From Candidatus Bipolaricaulota bacterium (GTDB lineage: Bacteria; Bipolaricaulota; Bipolaricaulia; Bipolaricaulales; Bipolaricaulaceae): a stretch of 6,490 nucleotides of DNA. Below are positions 1-6,244 of this stretch, one piece after another (the stretch's first letter is position 1; each line of letters opens with the position of its first letter). Below the pieces are notes generated by a model that did not search any database, was not told the origin of the DNA, and saw only the letters and a program-made list of their open reading frames with translations. The position numbers were made by a program, and so were the translations under genes. The DNA is taken from NCBI GenBank assembly GCA_015661965.1, contig DQVA01000192.1, positions 1 to 6,490 of the forward strand, read 5' to 3'.

Positions 1-885
1 CCTCTGTACCGGCTCGTCCGTCTCCGAGAGGATGTCCACCGCGGCGATGCAGGCGGCCACGTCCGCCGGGGTGGTGGCGGAGGAGAACAGGAACGGCCGC
101 CCCCGCTGCCTCAAGTACTCCACGATATCCCGCTTCCCGGCCACGTACCCGCCCATCACCCCGAACGCCTTGGAAAGGGTCCCCACCTCGATGTCCACCC
201 GGCCGTGCAGCCCGAAATGGTCCACGATCCCCCGGCCATGGTCCCCCAGTACCCCCTCCCCATGGGCATCGTCCACCATGACCAGGGCATCGTAGCGCTC
301 CGCCACCTCCACGATCCCCGGAAGCGGCGCCAGGTCCCCGTCCATGGAGAACACCCCGTCGGTGACGATCAGCTTCTTTTCTGCATCCTTGTGCTCCTCC
401 AGGGCCTTGGCCAGTGCATCCACGTCCCGGTGGGGGAAGATCACCCGCCCTGCCTTGGTAAGCCGGCAGCCGTCGATGATGGAGGCGTGATTGAGCTCAT
501 CTGTGAAGATGACCCCCTCCTTCCCCATCAGGGCGGGGATGGTGGCGAGGTTGGCACAGAAGCCCGACTGGAAGGAGACGGCATCCTCAGTGCCCTTGAA
601 CTCAGCAAGCTTCCGCTCTAGCTCGTGGTGTAGGGACATGGTGCCGGCGATGGAGCGCACCGCCGCCGGGCCCACGCCGTATTCCTCAATCGCCTTCAGG
701 GCAGCAGCTTTGAGGCGCGGGTCGTTGGCGAACCCCAGGTAGTTGTTGGAGCACATGTTGAGGACGCGCTTGCCATCCACCACCGTCCACGCCCCCACCG
801 GGCCGTCGATGGTGCGGATGATGTTGTACAGGCCCTGCTCCTTGAGCGCTGCAAGCTCCTTGATGATGAAATCGTACTTTCCCAT
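1..885 (-). CDS. kbl: 2-amino-3-ketobutyrate CoA ligase (glycine C-acetyltransferase), 3' end outside window
   Basis: This is a PLP-dependent enzyme of the alpha-oxoamine synthase family. It cleaves 2-amino-3-ketobutyrate with CoA to glycine and acetyl-CoA, the second step of threonine breakdown, in the cytoplasm. The reading frame is open from the ATG at 885-883 to the window edge, giving 295 residues; the family is about 395-400 long, so roughly the last 100 are missing. Visible marks are the N-terminal CSNNYLGF (45-52), the GVGPAAVRSIAGT segment (70-82), HHELE (86-90), the PLP-contacting VDDAHGEG (204-211) and the PLP lysine in GTLSKAFG (K239). The start is supported by a GGGAGG site 5 nt upstream. 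The 70-82 and 239 segments match Kbl better than the relatives BioF or HemA, and the divergent tdh supports this. The partner tdh is transcribed away from it, although the two often form one operon. Confidence 0.95.
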   Translation of the reverse strand, partial: MGKYDFIIKELAALKEQGLYNIIRTIDGPVGAWTVVDGKRVLNMCSNNYLGFANDPRLKAAALKAIEEYGVGPAAVRSIAGTMSLHHELERKLAEFKGTEDAVSFQSGFCANLATIPALMGKEGVIFTDELNHASIIDGCRLTKAGRVIFPHRDVDALAKALEEHKDAEKKLIVTDGVFSMDGDLAPLPGIVEVAERYDALVMVDDAHGEGVLGDHGRGIVDHFGLHGRVDIEVGTLSKAFGVMGGYVAGKRDIVEYLRQRGRPFLFSSATTPADVAACIAAVDILSETDEPVQR

Positions 886-888
886 TCT

Positions 889-898
889 CCCCTCCCTT
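889..898 (-). promoter_or_regulatory. Ribosome binding site of kbl
   Basis: Read on the minus strand this is AAGGGAGGGG, ending 3 nt before the ATG at 885-883; its GGGAGG core (896-891) sits 5 nt away. An ATG further upstream (minus strand, 906-904) is out of frame, so this site fixes the start. Confidence 0.7.
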
Positions 899-908
899 CT
901 CGCCCATC

Positions 909-937
909 AGGTTACCGAAGTCGGGACCGGGCGGCAA
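909..937 (-). promoter_or_regulatory. Possible promoter of kbl
   Basis: On the minus strand a TTGCCG hexamer (937-932, 4 of 6 to the sigma-70 -35 box) and TAACCT (914-909, 3 of 6 to the -10 box) are separated by 17 bp. This would start transcription near 902, just ahead of the kbl ribosome binding site. The -10 box is weak, and in GC-rich DNA such a match can arise by chance. It is the best candidate in the short gap. Confidence 0.3.
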
Positions 938-940
938 ACC

Positions 941-969
941 TTGGCCGGCACCGGGCCACCCCGTAGAAT
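941..969 (+). promoter_or_regulatory. Promoter of tdh-ade
   Basis: TTGGCC (941-946, 4 of 6 to TTGACA) and TAGAAT (964-969, 5 of 6 to TATAAT) lie 17 bp apart. The predicted start near 976 leaves a leader of about 22 nt containing the tdh ribosome binding site. Between the boxes lies a small inverted repeat, TGGCC (942-946) with GGCCA (954-958), which could be an operator half-site pair but is cheap in GC-rich DNA. Confidence 0.6.
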
Positions 970-983
970 GGCAGGGCAATGAG

Positions 984-990
984 AAAGGGG
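984..990 (+). promoter_or_regulatory. Ribosome binding site of tdh
   Basis: AAAGGGG lies 8 nt before the ATG at 999. No other in-frame start lies nearby, so this supports the chosen tdh start. Confidence 0.55.
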
Positions 991-998
991 ACCGGCCG

Positions 999-2024
999 AT
1001 GAAAGCGGTGGTGAAAGCCAAGCCCGAGCCGGGGGCGGAACTCAAGGACGTGGACGTCCCGACGCCCGGCCCGGGCGAGGTCCTGATACGGGTCGCGGCC
1101 ACCTCCATCTGCGGTACCGACCTCCACATCTACGAGTGGAACGACTGGGCGAAATCCCGCATCCGCATTCCCCAGATCATGGGGCACGAGCTGGCCGGCT
1201 ACGTGGAGGAGTTGGGGCCGGAGGTCCACTCCCTTTCCCCCGGGGATTACGTGTCCGCGGAGACCCACATCTACTGCGGACGCTGCTTCTTATGTCACAC
1301 CGGGAAGGCTCACATCTGCCGTAACCTCGCGATCCTGGGGGTGGACCGGGACGGGGCGTTCGCCGAGTACATCGTGGTCCCGGAGCGCGTGATCTGGAAG
1401 AACGACCCCGCTCTCCCCCCCGCGGTGGCCTCCATCCAGGAACCGTTTGGGAACGCGGTGCACGCCGTCAAGCGGGCCGGGGTGGCCGGCAAGCGAGTGC
1501 TCATCTTCGGGGATGGCACCATCGGGCTCATGTCCTGTGCGGTGGCCAAGGCCCTGGGGGCAGACGCGGTGTGGCTGGTGGGGCTGGTGGACCGGCGGCT
1601 GGAGCTGGCCCGGGCCCTGGGGGCCGACCGCACGATAAATGCCGGCAGAGAGGACCCGGTGGGGCTGGTGCGCCGCTGGACCGGGGGGTTGGGGGCGGAG
1701 GCAGTGCTGGAAATGGCCGGGGCGGAAGCGGCGTTCAGGCAAGCCCTGGAGGCGGTTCAACCCGGGGGGCGCCTGATCGCCTTCGGCCTCCCCCCCGGAG
1801 AAGTGCCCCTGGACATCCCGAAGCTCGTGTTCAAAGAGGTGGAAATCATCGGAGTGGTGGGCCGCGAGATCTTTTCCACGTGGGAGGAGGCGGCCCGGTT
1901 ACTTGCCCGGATCGACCTGTCCCCGGTGGTCACCCACGAACTCCCCCTGGCCGAGTTCCGCCGCGGTTTCGAAGTGCTGTTCCGCCGCGAGGCGATTAAG
2001 GTCATCCTTTGCCCGGGAGGATGA
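999..2024 (+). CDS. tdh: L-threonine 3-dehydrogenase (zinc-dependent MDR family)
   Basis: It oxidises L-threonine to 2-amino-3-ketobutyrate with a nicotinamide cofactor; Kbl then makes glycine and acetyl-CoA. The product is 341 residues, the same as the E. coli enzyme. A GroES-like domain (about 1-150) carries catalytic-zinc residues C38 (in SICGTDLH), H63-E64 (in GHELAG) and E148 (in QEPFGNAVH). The structural-zinc cysteines are C93, C96, C99 and C107. The Rossmann domain (about 165-290) has GDGTIG at 171-176. The block at 88-135 resembles thermophile Tdh strongly, making sorbitol or butanediol dehydrogenase less likely. One oddity is that the acid normally ending the second Rossmann strand, which binds the NAD ribose, appears to be G195 in the segment VGLVDRR. 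Cofactor preference is therefore open. ade follows 19 bp downstream, probably on the same transcript. Confidence 0.95.
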   Translation: MKAVVKAKPEPGAELKDVDVPTPGPGEVLIRVAATSICGTDLHIYEWNDWAKSRIRIPQIMGHELAGYVEELGPEVHSLSPGDYVSAETHIYCGRCFLCHTGKAHICRNLAILGVDRDGAFAEYIVVPERVIWKNDPALPPAVASIQEPFGNAVHAVKRAGVAGKRVLIFGDGTIGLMSCAVAKALGADAVWLVGLVDRRLELARALGADRTINAGREDPVGLVRRWTGGLGAEAVLEMAGAEAAFRQALEAVQPGGRLIAFGLPPGEVPLDIPKLVFKEVEIIGVVGREIFSTWEEAARLLARIDLSPVVTHELPLAEFRRGFEVLFRREAIKVILCPGG

Positions 2025-2032
2025 GGCCTGCC

Positions 2033-2039
2033 AAGGGGG
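2033..2039 (+). promoter_or_regulatory. Ribosome binding site that decides the ade start
   Basis: AAGGGGG lies 4 nt before a GTG at 2044. The ade frame is open upstream into tdh as far as an ATG at 1903, but that extension would be an out-of-frame copy of the tdh C-terminus and has no adenine deaminase similarity. GTG 2044 is the only ATG/GTG/TTG codon near the start of homology. The spacing is slightly short. Confidence 0.6.
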
Positions 2040-2043
2040 CAAG

Positions 2044-3792
2044 GTGGACCTGAACACCGAACAGGAGCTCATCGCCACCTTGTTGGGTGCGGCGCCGTTC
2101 GACCTGGTGGTGCGGGATGTGCGCCTGGTGAACCTGTTCACCGGGGAAGTCATCCGCACGGATATCGGGGTGAAGGCGGGGCGGGTGGCGGCCCTGGCCC
2201 CGCGGCTCCCCGCGGGCAAGGAGGAGTTCGCCGGCCGGGGCTTTTACGCCCTCCCCGGGTTCATCGACGCCCACGCGCACATCGAGTCCACCCTGTTGAC
2301 CCCGGCGGCCCTGGCGGCGGCGATCGTCCCCCACGGCACCACTACTCTCCTCGCCGACCCACACGAGATCGCCAACGTGGCCGGCCTTCAAGGGGTGCGC
2401 GATTTCCTGTCCTTGGCCCAGGGGCTCCCCTATCGGATCTTCCTCCAGGTCCCGTCCCGGGTCCCCACCGCCCCGGGCCTGGAGACCACCGGCGGCGCCC
2501 TGGGCCTCCCCGAGACGCGGGAACTCCTGGCCCTGCCCCAAGCGGCCGCCCTGGGGGAGCTGGACCCGGCCAAGGTGATCCCGCCCAGCCCCGAACACCT
2601 GGCCAAGGTCCGGGAGGCGCATCGCCTGGGAAAGGTCGCCTGTGGCCATGCTGCCGGCCTCACGGGGAGGGAACTCCAGGCCTACGCCGCCTGCGGCCTG
2701 GCGGACGATCACGAGTGCGTGACCTATCCAGAGCTCCTGGAGCGGCTGCGGTTGGGGCTGGCGGTGTTGGTGCGGGAGGGCTCCAGCGAGCGGAACCTGG
2801 CGGCCCTGATCGCCGGGGTGGTAAGGGGGAAGATCCCCACCGACGGCCTTTGCTTCTGCACCGACGACAAACACCCGGCGGACATCCTGCGGGAGGGGCA
2901 CATCGTTTGGTGCGTAAATCGCGCCGGCGAGCTAGGGCTTCCCCCCGTGGAGGCCATCAGAATGGCCACCTTGAACCCGGCCCGCCATTTCCGCCTGCGA
3001 GACCTGGGGGCCATCGCCCCGGGCCGTTGCGCGGATTTCTTGCTCTCGCCCAAACTGGCCCCCGTACAGCCGGAGTACGTGTTCGTTGGGGGCCGGCTGG
3101 TAGCCGCCGCAGGGGAGCTCCTCCCCCAGCCGGAGCCGCCTCCCGCTCCGGAAAGCGCCCGCGACACCGTGCGGCTGCTGCGGGCGCCCACGCGGGAGGA
3201 CTTCCTCTTCCCGGCCTGTGGGGAGGAAGTCCGGGTGAGGGTGATCGCGCTCATCCCCGATCAGATCGTGAACCGGGCCGAGACCGCCGTCCTCAAGGTG
3301 GAGGACGGGCACGCCCTGCCGGACCTGGAGAAGGACGTCCTTCCCATCGGTTGTCTCGAGCGGTACGGAAAGAACGGAAGCGCCGCCCTCGCGTTCGTGC
3401 GGGGGTTCGGCCTCAAGCGGGGAGCGATCGCCGGATCGGTGGCCCACGACCACCACAACCTGGTGGTGGTGGGGACTGACCCCATCGACATGCTAGCCGC
3501 GGTGGAGGCGTTGGTCCGAGCGCAAGGTGGGTTCGTGGTGGTGGAAGGCGGGGAGGTGCAGGCGCTGTTACCTCTTCCCCTGTGGGGGCTGATGGCTGAC
3601 CGCCCCGTTTCTGAGGTGAGTACGGGGCTGGAAGAGGTGCGGGCGGCGGCCCGGGCCCTAGGGTCGCAGCTTGCCGCCCCGTTCATGTCCCTGTCGTTTC
3701 TGGGCCTCCCCACCGTGCCGGAGCTCGGCCTCACCGACCGTGGCCTGGTGGACGTGCGGGCCAGACGGGTGGTATCGGTGCTGCTCGACTAG
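2044..3792 (+). CDS. ade: Adenine deaminase
   Basis: This amidohydrolase-superfamily enzyme converts adenine to hypoxanthine and ammonia, feeding purine salvage in the cytoplasm. From GTG 2044 it has 582 residues, close to E. coli Ade and B. subtilis AdeC (about 577-588). The N-terminal part is a short beta domain followed by the TIM barrel. Likely metal and catalytic residues are H77 and H79 (DAHAHIES), E108 (ADPHEIANV), H202 (CGHAAGLTG), H223 (DDHECV) and D274-D275 (FCTDDKH). The C-terminal adenine-deaminase domain (about 400-575) carries the family SVAHDHHN motif at 465-472. No key residue is missing. A proline-rich stretch (361-369) links the barrel to the C-terminal domain. It lies 19 bp after tdh and probably shares its promoter; a functional tie to threonine catabolism is not evident. 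Its stop abuts that of trpS. Confidence 0.95.
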   Translation: MDLNTEQELIATLLGAAPFDLVVRDVRLVNLFTGEVIRTDIGVKAGRVAALAPRLPAGKEEFAGRGFYALPGFIDAHAHIESTLLTPAALAAAIVPHGTTTLLADPHEIANVAGLQGVRDFLSLAQGLPYRIFLQVPSRVPTAPGLETTGGALGLPETRELLALPQAAALGELDPAKVIPPSPEHLAKVREAHRLGKVACGHAAGLTGRELQAYAACGLADDHECVTYPELLERLRLGLAVLVREGSSERNLAALIAGVVRGKIPTDGLCFCTDDKHPADILREGHIVWCVNRAGELGLPPVEAIRMATLNPARHFRLRDLGAIAPGRCADFLLSPKLAPVQPEYVFVGGRLVAAAGELLPQPEPPPAPESARDTVRLLRAPTREDFLFPACGEEVRVRVIALIPDQIVNRAETAVLKVEDGHALPDLEKDVLPIGCLERYGKNGSAALAFVRGFGLKRGAIAGSVAHDHHNLVVVGTDPIDMLAAVEALVRAQGGFVVVEGGEVQALLPLPLWGLMADRPVSEVSTGLEEVRAAARALGSQLAAPFMSLSFLGLPTVPELGLTDRGLVDVRARRVVSVLLD

Positions 3793-4767
3793 TCAATCCA
3801 GGCCCACTCGGGCGCGGGCTTCCCCCAGAACCTCCCGCGCGATCACCCGGGCCCGGTCCGCCCCGGCGGCCAGTACCTCGTCGATGTCCCCCCGGGCGGC
3901 GAGCTCGGCCCGCCGCTCCCGAACCGGGGCCAGGGCCTCCATCAGGTGCCGAAAGAGAACGTCCTTGAGGTGCTTGTACAAAAGCTTCCCCTCGGCGTGC
4001 TCCCGCCGTAGCCCCTCCACCACCTCCGTGGGGGCCACCAGCTCCAGGATGGTGAACAGGTTCGCCACCCCCGGGGACATCTCCTGCCCCGGTTTGAGCC
4101 CGATATCGGTGACCGCGGACCGGATCTTCTTGCGGATGGACTCCTCGGGTTCCATCAGGCCCAGGTAGTGCTCCGGGCCATAGGACTTGCTCATCTTACG
4201 GGTTGGATCCGCCAGGGACATGATGCGGGCCCCCTTGCCAAGGATGGGCTGTGGCTCGGGGAAAAGCTCCCCGAACCGGTAGTTGAACCGCCTGGCGATG
4301 CGCCGCGAGAGCTCCAGGTGCTGCAGTTGGTCCTCCCCCACAGGCACATGGTCCGCCAAGTACAGGAGGATGTCCGCCGCCTGCAGCACCGGGTAGTAGA
4401 ACAGGCCCCCGTTTACGAACTCCTGCTCGGCGGCCTTCTGCTTGAACTGCGTCATCCGGGTCAGGTCCCCATAGGAGGTGACGCAGCCCAGGATCCAGCA
4501 CAACTCGGTGTGCTCAGGCACGTCCGACTGGACGAACAGGATGGTGCGTTCCGGGTCGATGCCGCAGGCAATCAGGTCCAGGGCCAGCTCCCGGCGGGCC
4601 TCCCGAAGCACGTCCGGCTTCATATCCTCGTTGGTGAGGGCGTGGTAATCGACGATGCAATAGACGCACTCGTTGCCTTCTTGCAGTTCGACCCACTGGC
4701 GGATGGCCCCGAAGTAGTTCCCCAGGTGAACCACTCCGGTGGGCTGGATCCCTGAGAAGATACGCAT
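3793..4767 (-). CDS. trpS: Tryptophanyl-tRNA synthetase
   Basis: This class I aminoacyl-tRNA synthetase charges tRNA(Trp) with tryptophan using ATP. At 324 residues it is the usual bacterial TrpRS length. The ATP-binding HIGH-type motif reads PTGVVHLGN (9-17) and the second signature is KMSKS (191-195). The tryptophan pocket includes FYYPVLQAADILLY (123-136), with D132 at the position that recognises the indole nitrogen in the Geobacillus enzyme. GEDQ (144-147), MTQFK (105-109) and ARIMSL (180-185) are also typical. The alpha-helical C-terminal region contains the tRNA-binding portion. The start ATG is preceded by an AAGGAGG site. It is monocistronic as far as seen, has its own strong promoter, and is convergent with ade and divergent from glmU. 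The leader is too short for a T-box or tryptophan-codon attenuator. All core motifs are intact. Confidence 0.97.
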   Translation of the reverse strand: MRIFSGIQPTGVVHLGNYFGAIRQWVELQEGNECVYCIVDYHALTNEDMKPDVLREARRELALDLIACGIDPERTILFVQSDVPEHTELCWILGCVTSYGDLTRMTQFKQKAAEQEFVNGGLFYYPVLQAADILLYLADHVPVGEDQLQHLELSRRIARRFNYRFGELFPEPQPILGKGARIMSLADPTRKMSKSYGPEHYLGLMEPEESIRKKIRSAVTDIGLKPGQEMSPGVANLFTILELVAPTEVVEGLRREHAEGKLLYKHLKDVLFRHLMEALAPVRERRAELAARGDIDEVLAAGADRARVIAREVLGEARARVGLD

Positions 4768-4773
4768 GTTTGT

Positions 4774-4780
4774 CCTCCTT
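4774..4780 (-). promoter_or_regulatory. Ribosome binding site of trpS
   Basis: The minus strand reads AAGGAGG, a full anti-16S match, 6 nt before the ATG at 4767-4765. This is the best Shine-Dalgarno site in the window. Confidence 0.85.
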
Positions 4781-4789
4781 CAACTGGGC

Positions 4790-4819
4790 AGTATACGGAA
4801 GCCACCTTTTCCCTCTCAA
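4790..4819 (-). promoter_or_regulatory. Promoter of trpS
   Basis: On the minus strand TTGAGA (4819-4814, 5 of 6 to TTGACA) and TATACT (4795-4790, 5 of 6 to TATAAT) are 18 bp apart. The predicted start near 4783 leaves a leader of about 16 nt, so transcription begins just upstream of the AAGGAGG site. This is the strongest sigma-70-like promoter in the window. Confidence 0.75.
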
Positions 4820-4833
4820 GCGGTGCAATCGTT

Positions 4834-4862
4834 TTGCGGGAACTCCCAGGTGGGGATATAGT
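4834..4862 (+). promoter_or_regulatory. Promoter of glmU-prs with very short leader
   Basis: TATAGT (4857-4862, 5 of 6 to TATAAT) has a weaker TTGCGG (4834-4839, 3 of 6) 17 bp upstream. The start would fall near 4869, about 5 nt before the glmU ATG at 4874. No good Shine-Dalgarno site precedes that ATG, only TAGGG at 4867-4871, 2 nt away. Short-leader or leaderless translation is inferred. Confidence 0.5.
4838..4854. other. Overlapping small inverted repeats in the glmU promoter spacer
   Basis: GGGA-AC-TCCC (4838-4847) overlaps CCCA-GG-TGGG (4845-4854). Both have 4-bp arms and lie between the proposed -35 and -10 boxes of glmU. They could form an operator, but arms this short are expected often in GC-rich DNA, and no known regulator site is recognised. 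Confidence 0.2.
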
Positions 4863-4873
4863 GTGGTAGGGTC

Positions 4874-6244
4874 ATGGCAAACCCCTTAGATGTAGTCATC
4901 CTGGCCGCGGGGAAGGGGGTGAGGATGCGCTCCCGCATCCCCAAGGTCCTGCATCCCTTGGCGGGTCTACCTTTGCTGGAACATGTGCTCCGCACCGCCT
5001 CGACCCTCGCCCCCCACAGGATAGTGGTGGTGGGCCCCGGTGGGGAGGAGATAAAACAGGCGTTCCCCAGCCGAGATCTACTGTTCGTAGACCAGGGGGC
5101 CCCGTTGGAGGCCGGTGGGGCCGTCCTGGCCGCTCGTCCCGCCCTTTCTTCCCCCACCTTCCTGGTGCTCCCGGGGGATGTACCTTTGGTCCCCGAGAAA
5201 GCCTTGCAGGCCTTGCTCGACTTCCACCGCAAGCGAGGGCTCCTCGCCTCCTTCCTCACCATGGCCCCCCCCGACCCCGGCAACCACGGCCGGGTGGTGC
5301 GCCGGGAGGGGCACGTGGTGCGGATAATAGAGGCCAAGGGCGCCTCCCCGGAGGAGCTTTCCATCCGCGAGGTGGATTCCGGCATCTGGTGCCTCTCCAA
5401 CGTAGCCCGGCTGTGGGAGGTGCTGGAAGGGGTTCCCCCGACGGGCGCCCAGGGAGAGCACCCCCTCACCGCCCTGGTGGAGCCGCTGGTGGAAACCGGT
5501 CAGGTGGACGCCCTGCTTTGGCCGACCCCGGAGGACTTATTGGGGGTGAAGGATCGGGTGGACCTGGCCCGACTGGAGGGGGTCCTCCGGGCCCGGATCA
5601 CCACCCGGCTGATGGAGGCCGGCGTGTCCATCCCCGATCCGAACGCGGTGTACCTGTCCCCGGACGTCCAGGTGGGGTTGGACACCGTACTCCACCCCGG
5701 CACTCACCTATGGGGAAGCACTCGAGTAGGCGAGGGCTGCGAGATCGGCCCCGGTGCTTACCTCATAGATACCCAGGTGGAGGCCGGGGTCAAGGTGTGG
5801 TTTTCGGTTTTGGAAGGGGCGCGGGTGGAAGAGGAGGCCAGGATCGGCCCCTTCGCCCATCTCCGCCCCGGGGCGCGGGTGGGGCCCAGGGCCCGGGTGG
5901 GGAACTTCGTGGAGGTGAAGAACGCGACCCTGGGCGAGGGGGTAAAGGCTGGGCACCTGGCCTATATCGGTGACGCGGAGGTGGGCCCGCGGGCCAATAT
6001 CGGCGCCGGCACCATCACCTGCAACTACGACGGCATCAGGAAGTACCGCACCGAAATCGGCCCGGGTGCCTTCATCGGTTCCAACGCGGCCCTGGTGGCC
6101 CCGGTGCGGATCGGGGAAGGGGCTTACGTGGGGGCGGGGTCGGTGATCACCGCGGACGTGCCCCCCTATGCCCTGGCACTGGGCCGGGCAGTCCAGACCA
6201 TCAGGCCCGAGTGGGCGAAGAAACGGCGGGAGGGAGGAAAGTGA
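4874..6244 (+). CDS. glmU: Bifunctional GlmU: GlcNAc-1-P uridylyltransferase / GlcN-1-P acetyltransferase
   Basis: GlmU acetylates glucosamine-1-phosphate and then couples it to UTP, giving UDP-GlcNAc for peptidoglycan and other envelope glycans. Length is 456, as in E. coli. The N-terminal nucleotidyltransferase domain (about 1-228) has LAAGKGVRM (10-18), K24, GDVP (101-104, with metal-binding D102), G139 and E153. The C-terminal left-handed beta-helix (about 250-440) shows hexapeptide repeats. Its acetyltransferase residues look complete: R331, K349, H361, Y364, N375, N384-Y385, K390, S403 and A421. In contrast, several uridylyltransferase positions differ from the consensus: the QLGTGHA-type loop reads APLEAGGA (76-83), the usual Asn near 169 is D168, and the metal-binding Asn of GVN(D/N)R is K226. 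The beta-helix and the prs neighbour support GlmU, but the first activity may be altered. It overlaps prs by 4 nt. Confidence 0.92.
   Translation: MANPLDVVILAAGKGVRMRSRIPKVLHPLAGLPLLEHVLRTASTLAPHRIVVVGPGGEEIKQAFPSRDLLFVDQGAPLEAGGAVLAARPALSSPTFLVLPGDVPLVPEKALQALLDFHRKRGLLASFLTMAPPDPGNHGRVVRREGHVVRIIEAKGASPEELSIREVDSGIWCLSNVARLWEVLEGVPPTGAQGEHPLTALVEPLVETGQVDALLWPTPEDLLGVKDRVDLARLEGVLRARITTRLMEAGVSIPDPNAVYLSPDVQVGLDTVLHPGTHLWGSTRVGEGCEIGPGAYLIDTQVEAGVKVWFSVLEGARVEEEARIGPFAHLRPGARVGPRARVGNFVEVKNATLGEGVKAGHLAYIGDAEVGPRANIGAGTITCNYDGIRKYRTEIGPGAFIGSNAALVAPVRIGEGAYVGAGSVITADVPPYALALGRAVQTIRPEWAKKRREGGK
6233..6237 (+). promoter_or_regulatory. Ribosome binding site of prs, inside glmU
   Basis: GGAGG sits in the last codons of glmU, 3 nt before the GTG at 6241 (6 nt if counted from the upstream GGGAGG at 6228-6234). 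The alternative ATG at 6253 lies 15 nt away, which is too far, so GTG 6241 is preferred. The GTGA overlap points to translational coupling. Confidence 0.6.

Noticed and set aside
32..742. Plus-strand open frames at 32-295, 205-621 and 491-742.
   Set aside because: They lie opposite kbl, which has a clear PLP-enzyme sequence on the minus strand and runs off the window edge.
1903..2043. An upstream extension of ade to an ATG at 1903, giving 629 residues.
   Set aside because: The extra 47 residues are the tdh C-terminus read out of frame and have no adenine deaminase similarity. GTG 2044 with AAGGGGG ahead gives the family length.
2021..2053. A 10-codon frame (MRPAKGARWT) starting in the ATGA at the tdh stop, next to GGGAGG.
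   Set aside because: The GGGAGG touches the ATG, leaving no spacing for initiation, and the peptide has no recognisable leader features. It is probably coincidence at the tdh end.
2002..2901. A 299-codon open frame on the minus strand opposite ade.
   Set aside because: It is fully antisense to a well-matched adenine deaminase, has low-complexity Gly/Gln/Arg/Pro-rich sequence and shows no recognisable motif. Long antisense frames are expected in GC-rich coding DNA.
4168..4755. A 195-codon open frame on the plus strand opposite trpS.
   Set aside because: It mirrors the trpS codons and has no family resemblance. trpS carries all TrpRS signatures on the other strand.
4768..4873. A possible T-box or tryptophan attenuator ahead of trpS.
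   Set aside because: The predicted leader is only about 16 nt, with no room for a T-box structure and no Trp-rich leader peptide.
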